Assembly (NCBI RefSeq): GCF_008801575.1
Contig: NZ_VZPL01000025.1
Coordinates: 1-64,000 of the forward strand
From: Xanthomonas cissicola
GTDB lineage: Bacteria > Pseudomonadota > Gammaproteobacteria > Xanthomonadales > Xanthomonadaceae
DNA: 64,000 nt
Reading direction: 5' to 3'
Positions 54,986 through 64,000 of the stretch are shown here, in pieces. The stretch's first letter is position 1. The number at the start of each line of letters is the position of its first letter. Under the pieces are notes generated by a model. It had not been told where the DNA came from, did not search any database, and saw only the letters and a program-made list of their open reading frames with translations. Made by a program: the position numbers and the translations under genes.

Positions 54986-56305
54986 CTACGCCGCCACCGC
55001 CTTCGGCTTACGCAAGCGCACGCACAGCATCGCCGCTGCCGCTGCCAGCATCAGCGCGCCGGCCAGGCGGACCACGTTGCGCGGGTCGCCGTGCAGCACA
55101 TGCTCGTAATACAGCGGCAAGGTGACGATCTGGATCAGCATCGGCAGCACGATGAACAGGTTGAACAAGCCCATGTACACACCGGTGCGCTCGGGCGGGA
55201 TGCTGTCGGCCAGCATCAGATACGGGTTGCCCATCATGCTGGCCCAAGCCAGGCCAATGCCGATCATCGGCAGCAACATCAGCCAGCGATTTTCGATGCC
55301 AGGCAGTAGCCACATGCCGATACCGGCGGCGACCAGGCAGGCCGCATGCGTGTACTTGGGACCGAAGCGACGCACCACCGGCACCATCGCGAACGCCGCC
55401 AGAAACGCGACGAAATTGTAAAACCCGCCAATCTGCCCATTGACCAGGCCGGCCTCGCGGAAACCATGCGAGGTGGGGTCGGTGGTGCCGAACAACGTGG
55501 TCGACAGCGACAGCACGATGTATTGCCAGTAGCAAAAGATCGCGTACCACTGAAACAGCATGACCGGCGCCAACTGGCGCATGGTGGGCGGCATCTCGCG
55601 CAGCGCGCTGCCGATTTCGCGCACGGTCGCCCCCAGCCCGGCGCCGCTCTGGCGGATGCGTGCGATCTCTGCCGGCGCGATCGCCGGTTCGCGCACGCTG
55701 CGTGCCGTGAGCAGGATCGAGCCCGCTGAAAAGCCCGCGCCGATCACGAACGCAGCGATGGTGACGTAAGGGATGTGGTGTGCGTTGGCAGCGTCCTGGT
55801 TCATGCCCATCCCCACCAGCAACGGCGGCGTGAGATAGGCCAGCGTCTGCGCAAGGCCGGTAAATGCGCTCTGGGTGAGATACCCCAGCGGTCGCTGGGG
55901 CGGCGTCAGTACGTCGCTCACCAGCGCACGGTAAGGCTCCATTGCCACGTTGTTGGCCGCATCCAGCACCCACAGCAGGCACACCGCCATCCACAGCGCG
56001 GTACTGAATGGCATCGCCAGCAAGCACAGGCTGCACACCAACGCCCCCAGCACCATGTACGGCATGCGCCGGCCCCACCGCGTCACCGAGCGGTCGCTCC
56101 AGGCCCCTACGAACGGCTGCAGCACCAGGCCGGTGATCGGCCCGGCCAGCCACAGGTACGGCAGGTTGGCGTGGTCGGCGCCCAGATAGTTGTAGATCGG
56201 ACTCATGTTGCTCTGCTGCAGCCCGAAGCTGTATTGCACGCCAAAAAAACCGGCGTTGAGCGCCAGGATGCGCGCGAAGGAGAGCGGAGGAACGGTCGAC
56301 GACAT
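54986..56305 (-). CDS. suxC: Sucrose/sugar:proton symporter (MFS)
   Basis: 439 residues, twelve helices, of the glycoside-pentoside-hexuronide/sucrose symporter type. The helix 2-3 loop is GAWSDRSVTRWGRRMPYM, and helix 1 begins ARILALNAGFFGVQYSFGLQQ. It carries sucrose across the inner membrane after entry through SuxA. Start at ATG 56305 (MSSTVPPLSF). Divergent from suxA; one LacI-type operator lies 61 bases upstream of its start, fitting repression by SuxR. Confidence 0.9.
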   Translation of the reverse strand: MSSTVPPLSFARILALNAGFFGVQYSFGLQQSNMSPIYNYLGADHANLPYLWLAGPITGLVLQPFVGAWSDRSVTRWGRRMPYMVLGALVCSLCLLAMPFSTALWMAVCLLWVLDAANNVAMEPYRALVSDVLTPPQRPLGYLTQSAFTGLAQTLAYLTPPLLVGMGMNQDAANAHHIPYVTIAAFVIGAGFSAGSILLTARSVREPAIAPAEIARIRQSGAGLGATVREIGSALREMPPTMRQLAPVMLFQWYAIFCYWQYIVLSLSTTLFGTTDPTSHGFREAGLVNGQIGGFYNFVAFLAAFAMVPVVRRFGPKYTHAACLVAAGIGMWLLPGIENRWLMLLPMIGIGLAWASMMGNPYLMLADSIPPERTGVYMGLFNLFIVLPMLIQIVTLPLYYEHVLHGDPRNVVRLAGALMLAAAAAMLCVRLRKPKAVAA

Positions 56306-56365
56306 GCAAAGCCCTGGGCATCGGTGCGGCTCCCAGCGGCCGCAGCGCACTGTACCTTGCCGCCT

Positions 56366-56381
56366 TTGCAATCGATTGTAA
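56366..56381. promoter_or_regulatory. LacI-type operator near suxC
   Basis: TTGCAATCGATTGTAA, a near-perfect palindrome centred on CG as is usual for LacI-family sites. Same core as the second site 88 bases away. Confidence 0.8.
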
Positions 56382-56453
56382 CGCTGCGTCGCAGCACGTT
56401 TTCCTGCCCGGAATAAGGCAGATTTAACTTGGAATTTATGTTGCGCCGCAAGA

Positions 56454-56469
56454 TTGCAATCGATTGTAT
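56454..56469. promoter_or_regulatory. LacI-type operator near suxA
   Basis: TTGCAATCGATTGTAT differs from the first operator in only the last base. It lies about 100 bases before the suxA start. Centre-to-centre spacing to the other site is 88 bases. Confidence 0.8.
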
Positions 56470-56571
56470 TGCGGCGTATTACTGCGCTCGCACTGCAGGC
56501 CACATGGCCGCTCCCTGGGAGGGGACGATGCAGGCGTCGGCACACCACCATCTGTGAGAGAGAGAATCGCA

Positions 56572-59028
56572 ATGTCCACCTTGCACACCATGCGCCTGCA
56601 CGCCCTGGCCTGCGCGGTCGTGTCCTGCCTGTGCGCGCCCGCTGCGCTGGCCCAGGACACCGCCGCTGCTGCGCCGGCCACGCCGCCGGCTGCCGACAGC
56701 GCCGCGGTCAATCTGGATTCGGTGTTCGTCACCGGTACGTCCACCGCCACCACCAAACTCAAATCCAGCGTCTCGGTCAGCACCGTCGGTGCCGAGGCCA
56801 TCGAACAATCGGCGCCGCGCAGCACCGCAGAAATCTTCCGCAATATCCCCGGCATCCGCTCCGAATCCAGCGGCGGCGAAGGCAATGCCAACATCGCCGT
56901 GCGTGGGTTGCCGGTGGCCTCCGGCGGCGCGAAATTCCTGCAGCTGCAGGAAGACGGCCTGCCAGTGATGGAGTTCGGCGATATCGCCTTCGGCAACTCG
57001 GACATCTTCCTGCGTTCGGATTTCACCCTGGACCGCATCGAAGCCATCCGCGGCGGTTCGGCGTCGACCTTCACCAGCAACGCGCCCGGCGGCATCATCA
57101 ACTTCATCAGCAAGACCGGCGACACCGCCGGCGGCAGCGTCGGCGGCAGCCGCGGCCTGGACTACGACAACACCCGCATCGATTTCAATTACGGCGCACC
57201 GTTCGCCGAGCAGTGGCAGTTCAACATCGGCGGTTTCTTCCGACAGGGCGATGGGGTGCGCGATGCCGGTTACACCACCGACAAGGGTGGCCAACTCAAG
57301 GCCAACCTCACCCGCCTGTTCGACAATGGCTATGTGCGCGTGTATGGCAAATACCTCAACGACCGCGCCGCCGGCTACCTGCCGGTGCCCACCTCGGTGC
57401 GCGGCCGCGATGGCTCGCCAGACCTGGGCGGCTTTCCCGGTTTCGATCCCGGCAACGACACCTTGTACAGCCGCAACTTCCGCACCGACGTGGGCCTGGA
57501 CGGCAACAACCAGCCGCGCCGCACCGATCTGGGCGACGGCATGCACCCCATCTCGCGCACCATCGGTGCCGAGGCCTGGTTCGACCTGGGCAATGGCTGG
57601 AACCTGAGCGAGAAGTTCCGCGTCGCCGACAACAGCGGCCGCTTCGTCAGCCCGTTCCCGGTCGAAGTCACCGACGCCGCGTCGCTGGCCGCGTCCATCG
57701 GCGGTGCCGGTGCGCAGCTGGTGCAGGCCAGCGGCCCCGACGCCGGCCAGGCCTATACCGGTAACGCAATCCGCACCCACCTGTTCAACGTGGCCATCAA
57801 CGACCTGGGCAACGTCACCAACGACCTCAGCGTCTCGCGCGAGTTCGGCGGCGACGGGCGTACGCTGAACCTGCGCATGGGCTATTACAGCTCGCGCCAG
57901 ACCATCGACATGGACTGGACCTGGAATTCCTACGTGCAGAGCCTGGGCCGCAATTCGCGCTTGCTCAACGTGGTGGACGCGGCCGGCGTCTCACACTCGC
58001 AGAACGGCCTGTACGCATACGGCACGCCGTTCTGGGGCGACTGCTGCGTCACCCGCAGCTACGATGTGCGTTACGACGTCAACGCGCCCTACGTTGCGCT
58101 GACCTTCGACAGCGGCAAGTTCAGCATCGATGGCAGCCTGCGCTACGACATGGGCGATGCGCGCGGCAGCTACAACGGCACCGCCATCGCACAGAACCTG
58201 GACGTCAACGGCGATGGCGTGATCCAACCGGTGGAACAGCGCGTGGCCACGGTGGACACCGCCAATTCGCGGCCGGTGGACTACGATTGGAATTACCTGT
58301 CGTACTCGCTGGGCGGCAACTATCTGATCACCGACGACCTGGGCGCGTTTGCGCGCATCAGCCGCGGCGCACGCGCCAACGCAGACCGGTTGTTGTTCGG
58401 CGTCGTGCGCGACGACGGCTCGGTGTCTTCCGAGGAAGGCGTCAATGTGGTGCGCCAGGCCGAAGCCGGCCTGAAGTGGCGCCGCGACGGGCTGAGCCTG
58501 TTCGCCACCGCGTTCTCTGCGCGTACCCAGGAGCAGAACTTCGAAATCACCAGCCAGCGCTTCTTCAATCGCAGCTATGAAGCGCACGGCGTGGAACTGG
58601 AAGCCAGCTACCGCTATGAAGGGTTTACCCTCAACGGCGGCCTGACCTGGACCGATGCAGAAATCTCGCGCGATCAGATCACCCCGGAAAATGCCGGCAA
58701 CGTGCCGCGCCGCCAGGCCGATGTGGTGTGGCAGCTCACGCCCAGCTACCGCGGCGACAACTACCAGTTCGGCGTGAACCTGATCGGCACTACCGACGCC
58801 TATACGCAGGACGCCAATCAGTTGAAGATGCCCGGCTACACGCAGGTGAACCTGTTCGGCGACTACCGCGTCACCGATGCGCTCACCGTGGCGCTCAACG
58901 TCAACAACCTGTTCAACACCTTCGGCCTGACCGAAGCCGAAGAGGCGACCATCCCGGCCAATGGCATCATTCGCGCGCGTTCGATTGCCGGCCGTACCAC
59001 CAGCATCAGCCTGCGTTACGACTTTTAA
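56572..59028 (+). CDS. suxA: TonB-dependent sucrose receptor
   Basis: 818 residues from ATG 56572. Signal peptide cleaved after ALA (about 27). TonB-box-like segment near LDSVFVTGT (48-56), plug domain (RSTAEIFRNIPGIRSES, IEAIRGGSASTFTSNAPGGI) to about residue 200, then a 22-stranded barrel ending SLRYDF. It actively imports sucrose across the outer membrane with TonB-ExbBD energy; the family member is known as SuxA in X. campestris. It begins the rightward suxA-suxB unit and lies opposite suxC behind shared operators. Confidence 0.93.
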   Translation: MSTLHTMRLHALACAVVSCLCAPAALAQDTAAAAPATPPAADSAAVNLDSVFVTGTSTATTKLKSSVSVSTVGAEAIEQSAPRSTAEIFRNIPGIRSESSGGEGNANIAVRGLPVASGGAKFLQLQEDGLPVMEFGDIAFGNSDIFLRSDFTLDRIEAIRGGSASTFTSNAPGGIINFISKTGDTAGGSVGGSRGLDYDNTRIDFNYGAPFAEQWQFNIGGFFRQGDGVRDAGYTTDKGGQLKANLTRLFDNGYVRVYGKYLNDRAAGYLPVPTSVRGRDGSPDLGGFPGFDPGNDTLYSRNFRTDVGLDGNNQPRRTDLGDGMHPISRTIGAEAWFDLGNGWNLSEKFRVADNSGRFVSPFPVEVTDAASLAASIGGAGAQLVQASGPDAGQAYTGNAIRTHLFNVAINDLGNVTNDLSVSREFGGDGRTLNLRMGYYSSRQTIDMDWTWNSYVQSLGRNSRLLNVVDAAGVSHSQNGLYAYGTPFWGDCCVTRSYDVRYDVNAPYVALTFDSGKFSIDGSLRYDMGDARGSYNGTAIAQNLDVNGDGVIQPVEQRVATVDTANSRPVDYDWNYLSYSLGGNYLITDDLGAFARISRGARANADRLLFGVVRDDGSVSSEEGVNVVRQAEAGLKWRRDGLSLFATAFSARTQEQNFEITSQRFFNRSYEAHGVELEASYRYEGFTLNGGLTWTDAEISRDQITPENAGNVPRRQADVVWQLTPSYRGDNYQFGVNLIGTTDAYTQDANQLKMPGYTQVNLFGDYRVTDALTVALNVNNLFNTFGLTEAEEATIPANGIIRARSIAGRTTSISLRYDF

Positions 59029-59062
59029 GGACCCCGCGCCGGGTCCTGCCCGGCGGCTTCCA

Positions 59063-60997
59063 ATGAGCACCTGCCCGATCGATTCCCCCGCACTGCGCGC
59101 GGCTTTTGCCGCGCCGCTGGACCCGCAACACGCCGAGGTGCTGTTGTCGCGCTACGACCAGCACGCGTCGCGTTTGCTGGATGCCTTGCATGCGCTCTAC
59201 GGCCAGCGTGCCGACTATGCGTCGTGGTTGGCGCAATGGCTGGGCGAGGTGGGCGACATTGCCCGGCAACGTCCGCAAGTCTTGCAAACGCTAGACAGCA
59301 CGCGGCACGCCGGCTGGTTCGGCCAACAGCACATGCTCGGCTACAGCGCCTACGCAGACCGCTTTGCCGGCACGCTGCAAGGCGTGGCCGAGCGCGTGCC
59401 GTATCTGCAGGAACTGGGCGTGCGCTACCTGCACCTGCTGCCATTCCTGCGCGCACGCGCCGGCGACAACGACGGCGGCTTTGCGGTCAGCGATTACGGC
59501 CAGGTGGAACCCAGCCTGGGCAGCAATGACGACTTGGTCGCGCTTACCAGCCGCCTGCGCAAAGCCGGCATCAGCCTGTGCGCTGACTTCGTGCTCAATC
59601 ACACCGCCGACGATCACGCCTGGGCACAGGCGGCCCGCGCCGGCGATGCACGTTATCTCGACTACTACCATCACTTTGCCGACCGCACCCTGCCCGACCG
59701 GTACGAAGCCACGCTGGGGCAGGTGTTTCCGCATACAGCGCCCGGCAACTTCACCTGGGTGGACGACACCGCGCAGTGGATGTGGACCACGTTCTATCCG
59801 TATCAATGGGATTTGAACTGGAGCAACCCGGCCGTGTTCGGCGACATGGCCCTGGCGATGCTGCGGCTGGCCAACCTGGGCGTGGAAGCATTCCGCCTGG
59901 ATTCCACGGCCTATCTGTGGAAACGCATCGGCACCGATTGCATGAATCAACCCGAGGCGCACACCCTGCTGGTGGCGCTGCGCGCGGTCACCGATATCGT
60001 GGCGCCGGCGGTGGTGATGAAGGCCGAAGCCATCGTGCCGATGACGCAACTGCCGCCGTACTTCGGCAGCGGCGTGGATGAGGGCCACGAATGTCATCTG
60101 GCCTACCACAGCACGCTGATGGCAGCCGGCTGGTCGGCACTGGCGTTGCAACGCGGCGACATCCTGCACAACGTGATCGCGCACAGCCCACCATTGCCGC
60201 GCCACTGTGCATGGTTGAGCTATGTGCGTTGCCATGACGATATCGGCTGGAATGTGCTGCAGCACGAAGCCTGCGGCAATGCCGCGCAACCGCCGTTTTC
60301 GCTCCGCGATGTGGCGCGCTTCTATGCCAACGCGGTACCGGGCAGTTACGCACGCGGCGAGAGTTTCCAGAGCAGCGGCGACGGCGTGCATGGCACCAAC
60401 GGCATGGCTGCTGCACTTGCGGGCATCCAGGCCGCGCAGGAGGCAGGCGATGCGGCGGCGTTGGCGGTTGCAGTGGACCGGCTGGTGTTGCTGTATGCCA
60501 TTGCGCTTGCCATGCCGGGCGTTCCGCTGATCTACATGGGCGACGAATTGGCGATGGTCAATGACCCCGGCTATCGCGATGACCCGCACCGCCAGCATGA
60601 AGGCCGTTGGCTGCATCGGCCGGCGATGGATTGGCAGCTTGCCGCGCAGCGTCACGATGCCAAGAGCCTGAGTGGCACGGTGTACCGACGCTTGCGTGGA
60701 TTGATCCGGCAACGTGCCGCGTTAGGCGCGTTGGCAGCAGATCAAGCACTGGCAAGCATTGCGCTGAATGATCCTCGCGTGTTCGCGCTGACGCGTGGCG
60801 ACAGTTTCATCGCCTTGCATAACTTCAGCGACCAGCCGCTCGACGTGGAGCTTGCAGCGATCGGCGTCGATGGATGGACGCTGCTTGCCATCGATGACGC
60901 GATTGGTGGAGCCGCCGCAAGGGGCGATGGATCGATCGTGCTTCCGCCTTACGGCGTGCGTTGGCTGCAGCGTGGGACTGAGCATGCGCCTGAATGA
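59063..60997 (+). CDS. suxB: Amylosucrase (GH13_4)
   Basis: 644 residues. Splits sucrose and polymerises the glucose into alpha-1,4-glucan, or hydrolyses it. Catalytic residues fit the family: nucleophile Asp280 in AFRLDSTAYLW, acid/base Glu322 in VVMKAEAIVP, and Asp392 in YVRCHDDIGW; the region I motif is DFVLNHTADDH. N-terminal helical domain and C-terminal beta domain (DSFIALHNFSDQPL) are present. No signal peptide, so it acts in the cytoplasm on sucrose imported by SuxA and SuxC. Starts 34 bases after suxA and shares its transcript. Confidence 0.93.
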   Translation: MSTCPIDSPALRAAFAAPLDPQHAEVLLSRYDQHASRLLDALHALYGQRADYASWLAQWLGEVGDIARQRPQVLQTLDSTRHAGWFGQQHMLGYSAYADRFAGTLQGVAERVPYLQELGVRYLHLLPFLRARAGDNDGGFAVSDYGQVEPSLGSNDDLVALTSRLRKAGISLCADFVLNHTADDHAWAQAARAGDARYLDYYHHFADRTLPDRYEATLGQVFPHTAPGNFTWVDDTAQWMWTTFYPYQWDLNWSNPAVFGDMALAMLRLANLGVEAFRLDSTAYLWKRIGTDCMNQPEAHTLLVALRAVTDIVAPAVVMKAEAIVPMTQLPPYFGSGVDEGHECHLAYHSTLMAAGWSALALQRGDILHNVIAHSPPLPRHCAWLSYVRCHDDIGWNVLQHEACGNAAQPPFSLRDVARFYANAVPGSYARGESFQSSGDGVHGTNGMAAALAGIQAAQEAGDAAALAVAVDRLVLLYAIALAMPGVPLIYMGDELAMVNDPGYRDDPHRQHEGRWLHRPAMDWQLAAQRHDAKSLSGTVYRRLRGLIRQRAALGALAADQALASIALNDPRVFALTRGDSFIALHNFSDQPLDVELAAIGVDGWTLLAIDDAIGGAAARGDGSIVLPPYGVRWLQRGTEHAPE

Positions 60998-61084
60998 GCG
61001 TGAGTAGTGATGTGCCGCGCGTTTAGTGAGCCGCACCTTCGTCTGCGCCCCGCTCCGCGTACCCACTTAGCTAGTGCAAGCACA

Positions 61085-61148
61085 GCATGGCCCGCGCACC
61101 AGGAGCGCGCGGGCCATGCCTTGAGTCCCGAAGGGAACGGGGCTTTTT
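61085..61148 (+). terminator. Double-hairpin terminator after suxB
   Basis: A 13-bp perfect stem (61085-61097 with 61107-61119) is followed by a second hairpin GTCCCG/CGGGGC (61125-61143) ending in five T. It closes the suxA-suxB transcript and may also stop the convergent gene. Confidence 0.8.
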
Positions 61149-61170
61149 CAAGACCCGTCGATTGCAAAGA

Positions 61171-61851
61171 TCAGCGCTTTGCCAGCGCCAGCAGCGTTTC
61201 TGCGGTTTTCTCCGAAGACGCCGGGTTCTGACCGGTGACCAGGGTGCCGTCGGTGACCACGTAAACGCTCCAATCGGCGCCCTTCTCGTATTTGCCGCCG
61301 AGTTCGGTCAGCACGTCTTCGACCAGGAACGGCACGATCTTGGTCAGGCCCACGCCCTCTTCTTCGCTATTGGTGAAGCCGGTGACGCGGCGGCCATTGA
61401 TCAGCGGCGTGCCGTCGCTGCCCTTGACCCGACGCAGCGCGCCTGGTGCGTGGCACACAAGACCGTGCGGCTTGTCGGCCTCGGCAAACGCTTCGATCAG
61501 CGCGATCGAATCGGCGTCTTCGGCCAGATCCCAGAGCGGACCGTGGCCGCCCGGGTAGAACAGCACATCGAAGTCCTCGGCCTTGACGTCGGCCAGACGG
61601 TGCGTGCTTGCCAGGGCTTGTTACGCCTCGGGATCCTGCTTGAAGCGCTTGGTGGCGTCGGTTTGTGCGTCGGGCTCGTCGCTCTTGGGATCCAGCGGCG
61701 GCTGGCCACCCTTGGGCGAAACCAGGGTGATGTCCGCGCCTGCATCCTTGAACACGTAATACGGCGCGGCGAATTCTTCCAGCCAAAACCCGGTTTTCTT
61801 GCCGGTGTCGCCGAGCTGGTCGTGGGACGTCAGCACCATCAAAACTTTCAT
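61171..61851 (-). pseudogene. DJ-1/PfpI-family gene with in-frame stop
   Basis: Codons 1-76 (MKVLMVLTSHDQLGDTGKKT...) and the remainder (FYPGGHGPLWDLAE, nucleophile Cys in LVCHAPGALR) are in one frame but separated by TAA at 61621-61623, where a glutamine codon would be expected (DPEA-stop-QALASTHRLAD). Everything else looks intact, so this is a recent nonsense mutation. Intact homologues of about 226 residues are type 1 glutamine-amidotransferase-like chaperones or glyoxalase III (Hsp31-like). Readthrough or restart at the internal ATG 61566 would lack half the fold. Confidence 0.88.
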
Positions 61852-62143
61852 CGCATCGCCTCATGTCATGGCCCAACTGGGCAAGGCGGCCAGTGTGCAG
61901 TTCAGCCCGTTGCAGCCTCGTGTAGAGCGCGTGGTACCCGCTGCATGTTCATAGATGTAGCGATTGCGTCCAACAGACCAATGCGGCCGACAGGAGCGCG
62001 GGGCGGGGCTCGGAACGCCGCATGTGCACTTGATCGACACCGGGCTCCTGCGCGCCATCCACGCCCACCCAACAATTTCTCGCCAGCTGTGTTAGCAACT
62101 GTCGAGCGCCGCGATGCGCCGCAACTTCAGCGAACGCCTTGCC

Positions 62144-63406
62144 TCACACATTCATTGCCGGCGGCTGCAGCTGATCCATGCGGATGCGGTTGGCGAACAA
62201 CGAGAACGCCAACATGCCAGCCAGCCCGCTGACACGGCTCACCCACGGCGGCAGCCAACGTGGGGCGACCAGTACGCCGCTTTCGAACAACGGCGCAAAG
62301 CGCGCTACATCGCCCAACGCCATCTTGCCGGCGAACAGGCAACGGCACAGCTGCAGCTGGTCGCGCTGCAACGAATGGCGGAAGAAAGTGTGCACCGCGA
62401 CCAACCCACGCAGATACACGGTGTCCTTGGTGAATGCCCCACCGCCACTGGTGGGCACGCCACGGAACACGCGCTGGGCCGACGAAAAACTTTCTGCAGC
62501 GCTCTGGCCGCCTGCGGTGAAATAGCGAAATACCTCGATGAAATCCGCACCCGAGCGCGCCATCGCAATCGCTTCGATGCGCAGACTGATGCGCTTCATG
62601 CGTTCGATATCGATGCTGCCGGTGATCTGCTCGGCAAACGTGGCCAAGCCTTCCTGCGTTGCAGTCGTGCGCGGGGAAGAAATGCCCAGGCTGGGCAAAT
62701 GCACCTGCGCGCGCCCGTTGAGCGCCGTCAGCGAATGCACCAGCGCCTCGTGATGGAACAGCTGCGCGCGGTCGTAATCGCTGAACGTGGCACCGGTACG
62801 CAAGCGAATGCGATGCGCGCCGGCAGCCGCCTTGGCGAGCAGATCCGGATCGAGCGTGACGGTGATGATGCGCCCCTCGAAAAACCCATCCAGATCGTTC
62901 TGCAACTGCATGCGCAACGCCGTCGCCGAGACCGGTACTTGCTCTTCCGGCGCCATCAGCTCGCGATCCAGTTCCTGCGCGATCTGGATGAAATGCTGCG
63001 CCGCTTCGCGGGTGCTCGGCCCGTTGCCCGGCATCGGGTCCTCCGGCACGCCGAACAATTGCGCCGAGTAATCGCTCACCGCCGCGGTGCCCAACGACTC
63101 CAGCAACCCTGCGGCAAGACTCCAGCTATGCGCCGAATCGATGAGGTATTCGCCCAGCGGATGATGCGGGTCGGCGTCCTTGGCGATGGCGGCCAGTTCG
63201 CGCCGTGTATCGCCGAAATCCAGCGTTGGATACTCGACCTGCGGCAATTCCGGCTGCCCGCGCGCCACGCTCTGCAGAAACGGCTCCTGCAGCGAGCGCG
63301 GCCAGCTGGCCAAGGCCAGCAGACGCACACCGCGCACGGCCTTGACCAGGCGCGCATCCAATGCCGCGTGATGGACGATGTCCGGCGGCCGCTTGCGCGA
63401 TGGCAT
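62144..63406 (-). CDS. QEGLA-motif (DUF1704) metallopeptidase-like protein
   Basis: 420 residues from ATG 63406, in a TGATG overlap with rsgA. It shows HExxxH (His219, Glu220, His224 in FHHEALVHSL) and, 27 residues later, the family motif TQEGLATFAE whose Glu252 is a likely third zinc ligand. Bacterial members are annotated as flavohemoglobin expression-modulating QEGLA proteins. The same DUF1704 domain is found in the eukaryotic MATCAP tubulin carboxypeptidases, so a zinc carboxypeptidase activity is plausible. The C-terminal ~50 residues include hydrophobic segments. The substrate is unknown. Confidence 0.85.
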   Translation of the reverse strand: MPSRKRPPDIVHHAALDARLVKAVRGVRLLALASWPRSLQEPFLQSVARGQPELPQVEYPTLDFGDTRRELAAIAKDADPHHPLGEYLIDSAHSWSLAAGLLESLGTAAVSDYSAQLFGVPEDPMPGNGPSTREAAQHFIQIAQELDRELMAPEEQVPVSATALRMQLQNDLDGFFEGRIITVTLDPDLLAKAAAGAHRIRLRTGATFSDYDRAQLFHHEALVHSLTALNGRAQVHLPSLGISSPRTTATQEGLATFAEQITGSIDIERMKRISLRIEAIAMARSGADFIEVFRYFTAGGQSAAESFSSAQRVFRGVPTSGGGAFTKDTVYLRGLVAVHTFFRHSLQRDQLQLCRCLFAGKMALGDVARFAPLFESGVLVAPRWLPPWVSRVSGLAGMLAFSLFANRIRMDQLQPPAMNV

Positions 63407-64000
63407 CAGCGCCGTCCGGGACGATCGACGCTGGCCGGCCGCTTGCCCGAGCCCTTGCCGCGATTGTTCTGCGCAACACGGGTGGCCAGCTTTTCGGCCG
63501 CGCTGGCCACTTCCATGCGCAGCTTCATGTAGTTGGCAACGCGCTCCGGGTCCAGCTCGCCGGCGTCGATCGCCGCACGCACCGCACAGCCCGGCTCGGC
63601 GATGTGCGCGCAATCGTTGAAGCGGCACTGCGCCGCCAGCGCCTCCACGTCCGAAAAACCACCTTCGGCCAGATCCTCTTCGCCGGTCGGCTTGAGCTCG
63701 CGCATGCCGGGCGTGTCGATCAGACACGCCCCGGACGGCAACGGAATCAACGCACGGTGCGTGGTGGTATGCCGGCCGCGCGAATCGTTTTCGCGCACGG
63801 CATTGGTCTTCATCTTCTGCGTGCCGAGCAGCGTATTGGTCAGGGTCGATTTGCCCGCACCGGACGAGCCCACCAGCACCGCGGTGCGGCCATCGCCCAG
63901 CCACGGCCGCAACGCGGCCACGCTATCCGGATCCTTGGCATTGACCGCGCGCAACGGAATGTTCTGCGCCTCCAGCTCTTCCAGCACCGCCAACGCGTCT
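63406..64000 (-). CDS. rsgA: Ribosome small-subunit GTPase RsgA, C-terminal part
   Basis: The frame runs off the window; 198 C-terminal residues are present. It is a circularly permuted GTPase: the Walker A loop GSSGAGKST comes after the NAKD specificity motif (VNAKDPDS), followed by the switch region SRGRHTTTHR and DTPG. A zinc-binding cluster follows (CRFNDCAHIAEPGC). The basic tail is KLATRVAQNNRGKGSGKRPA. RsgA tests late 30S assembly and needs the ribosome for GTP hydrolysis. Co-transcribed with the QEGLA gene. Confidence 0.94.
   Translation of the reverse strand, partial: DALAVLEELEAQNIPLRAVNAKDPDSVAALRPWLGDGRTAVLVGSSGAGKSTLTNTLLGTQKMKTNAVRENDSRGRHTTTHRALIPLPSGACLIDTPGMRELKPTGEEDLAEGGFSDVEALAAQCRFNDCAHIAEPGCAVRAAIDAGELDPERVANYMKLRMEVASAAEKLATRVAQNNRGKGSGKRPASVDRPGRR

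Overview
This is a high-GC stretch of chromosome from the genus Xanthomonas. The evidence is the sux sucrose locus (LacI regulator, MFS sugar transporter, TonB-dependent receptor, amylosucrase), an ilvC-ilvG-ilvM-threonine dehydratase-leuA operon facing a leuCDB operon, tctDE/CitMHS citrate genes beside OprO/P-type porins, and intergenic inverted repeats built from GGGAATC units. The species cannot be fixed from the sequence alone.

Layout. 1-0.7 kb: an IS30-family transposase tail abutting a truncated IS5-family element. 0.9-4.6 kb: a membrane-free chemotaxis-type receptor and a gamma-glutamyltranspeptidase. 4.8-11 kb: a branched-chain amino-acid operon (ilvC, ilvG, ilvM, threonine dehydratase, leuA) behind a short leader peptide with a Leu/Val/Ile codon run and a terminator/antiterminator pair, a transcription attenuator. 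11.3-15.7 kb: leuC-leuD-leuB on the minus strand with a divergent LysR regulator. 15.9-22 kb: a propeller-GGDEF diguanylate cyclase, a TetR regulator, pcm and tolC. 22.2-27.5 kb: LPS genes (waaA, an lpxL-type acyltransferase, an O-antigen-ligase-family protein, a GT4 glycosyltransferase) and a small zinc-finger protein. 27.8-33.8 kb: a GH92 mannosidase and NADP-malic enzyme.

34-52.7 kb is a block for organic acid uptake: dctA, an OprO/P porin, a DctB-like hybrid kinase, an MFS carboxylate transporter coupled to a periplasmic binding protein, a LysR regulator, an aldo/keto reductase operon, a NarL-type regulator, and tctD-tctE plus a third gene for a binding protein, facing a second OprO/P porin and a citrate transporter. 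52.8-53.6 kb encodes an acetoacetyl-CoA-reductase-like SDR in which the catalytic Tyr is Phe. 53.8-61 kb is the sux locus, with two matching LacI-type operators between suxC and suxA. 61.2-64 kb: a DJ-1/PfpI gene broken by a stop codon, a QEGLA (DUF1704) metallopeptidase-like protein and rsgA, which runs off the window.

The non-coding layer is informative. Two MITE-like elements with nested palindromes flank LPS and tct genes, and one supplies the last base of a stop codon. Four copies of the GGGAATC repeat sit between genes, one of them between leuC and leuD where it encodes the end of LeuC. I saw no tRNA, rRNA, CRISPR array or prophage. I did not find a wholly new multi-gene system; the strongest candidates for novelty are the ilv attenuator, the paired sux operators, the Phe-for-Tyr SDR, the MFS/binding-protein pair and the nested-palindrome MITEs.
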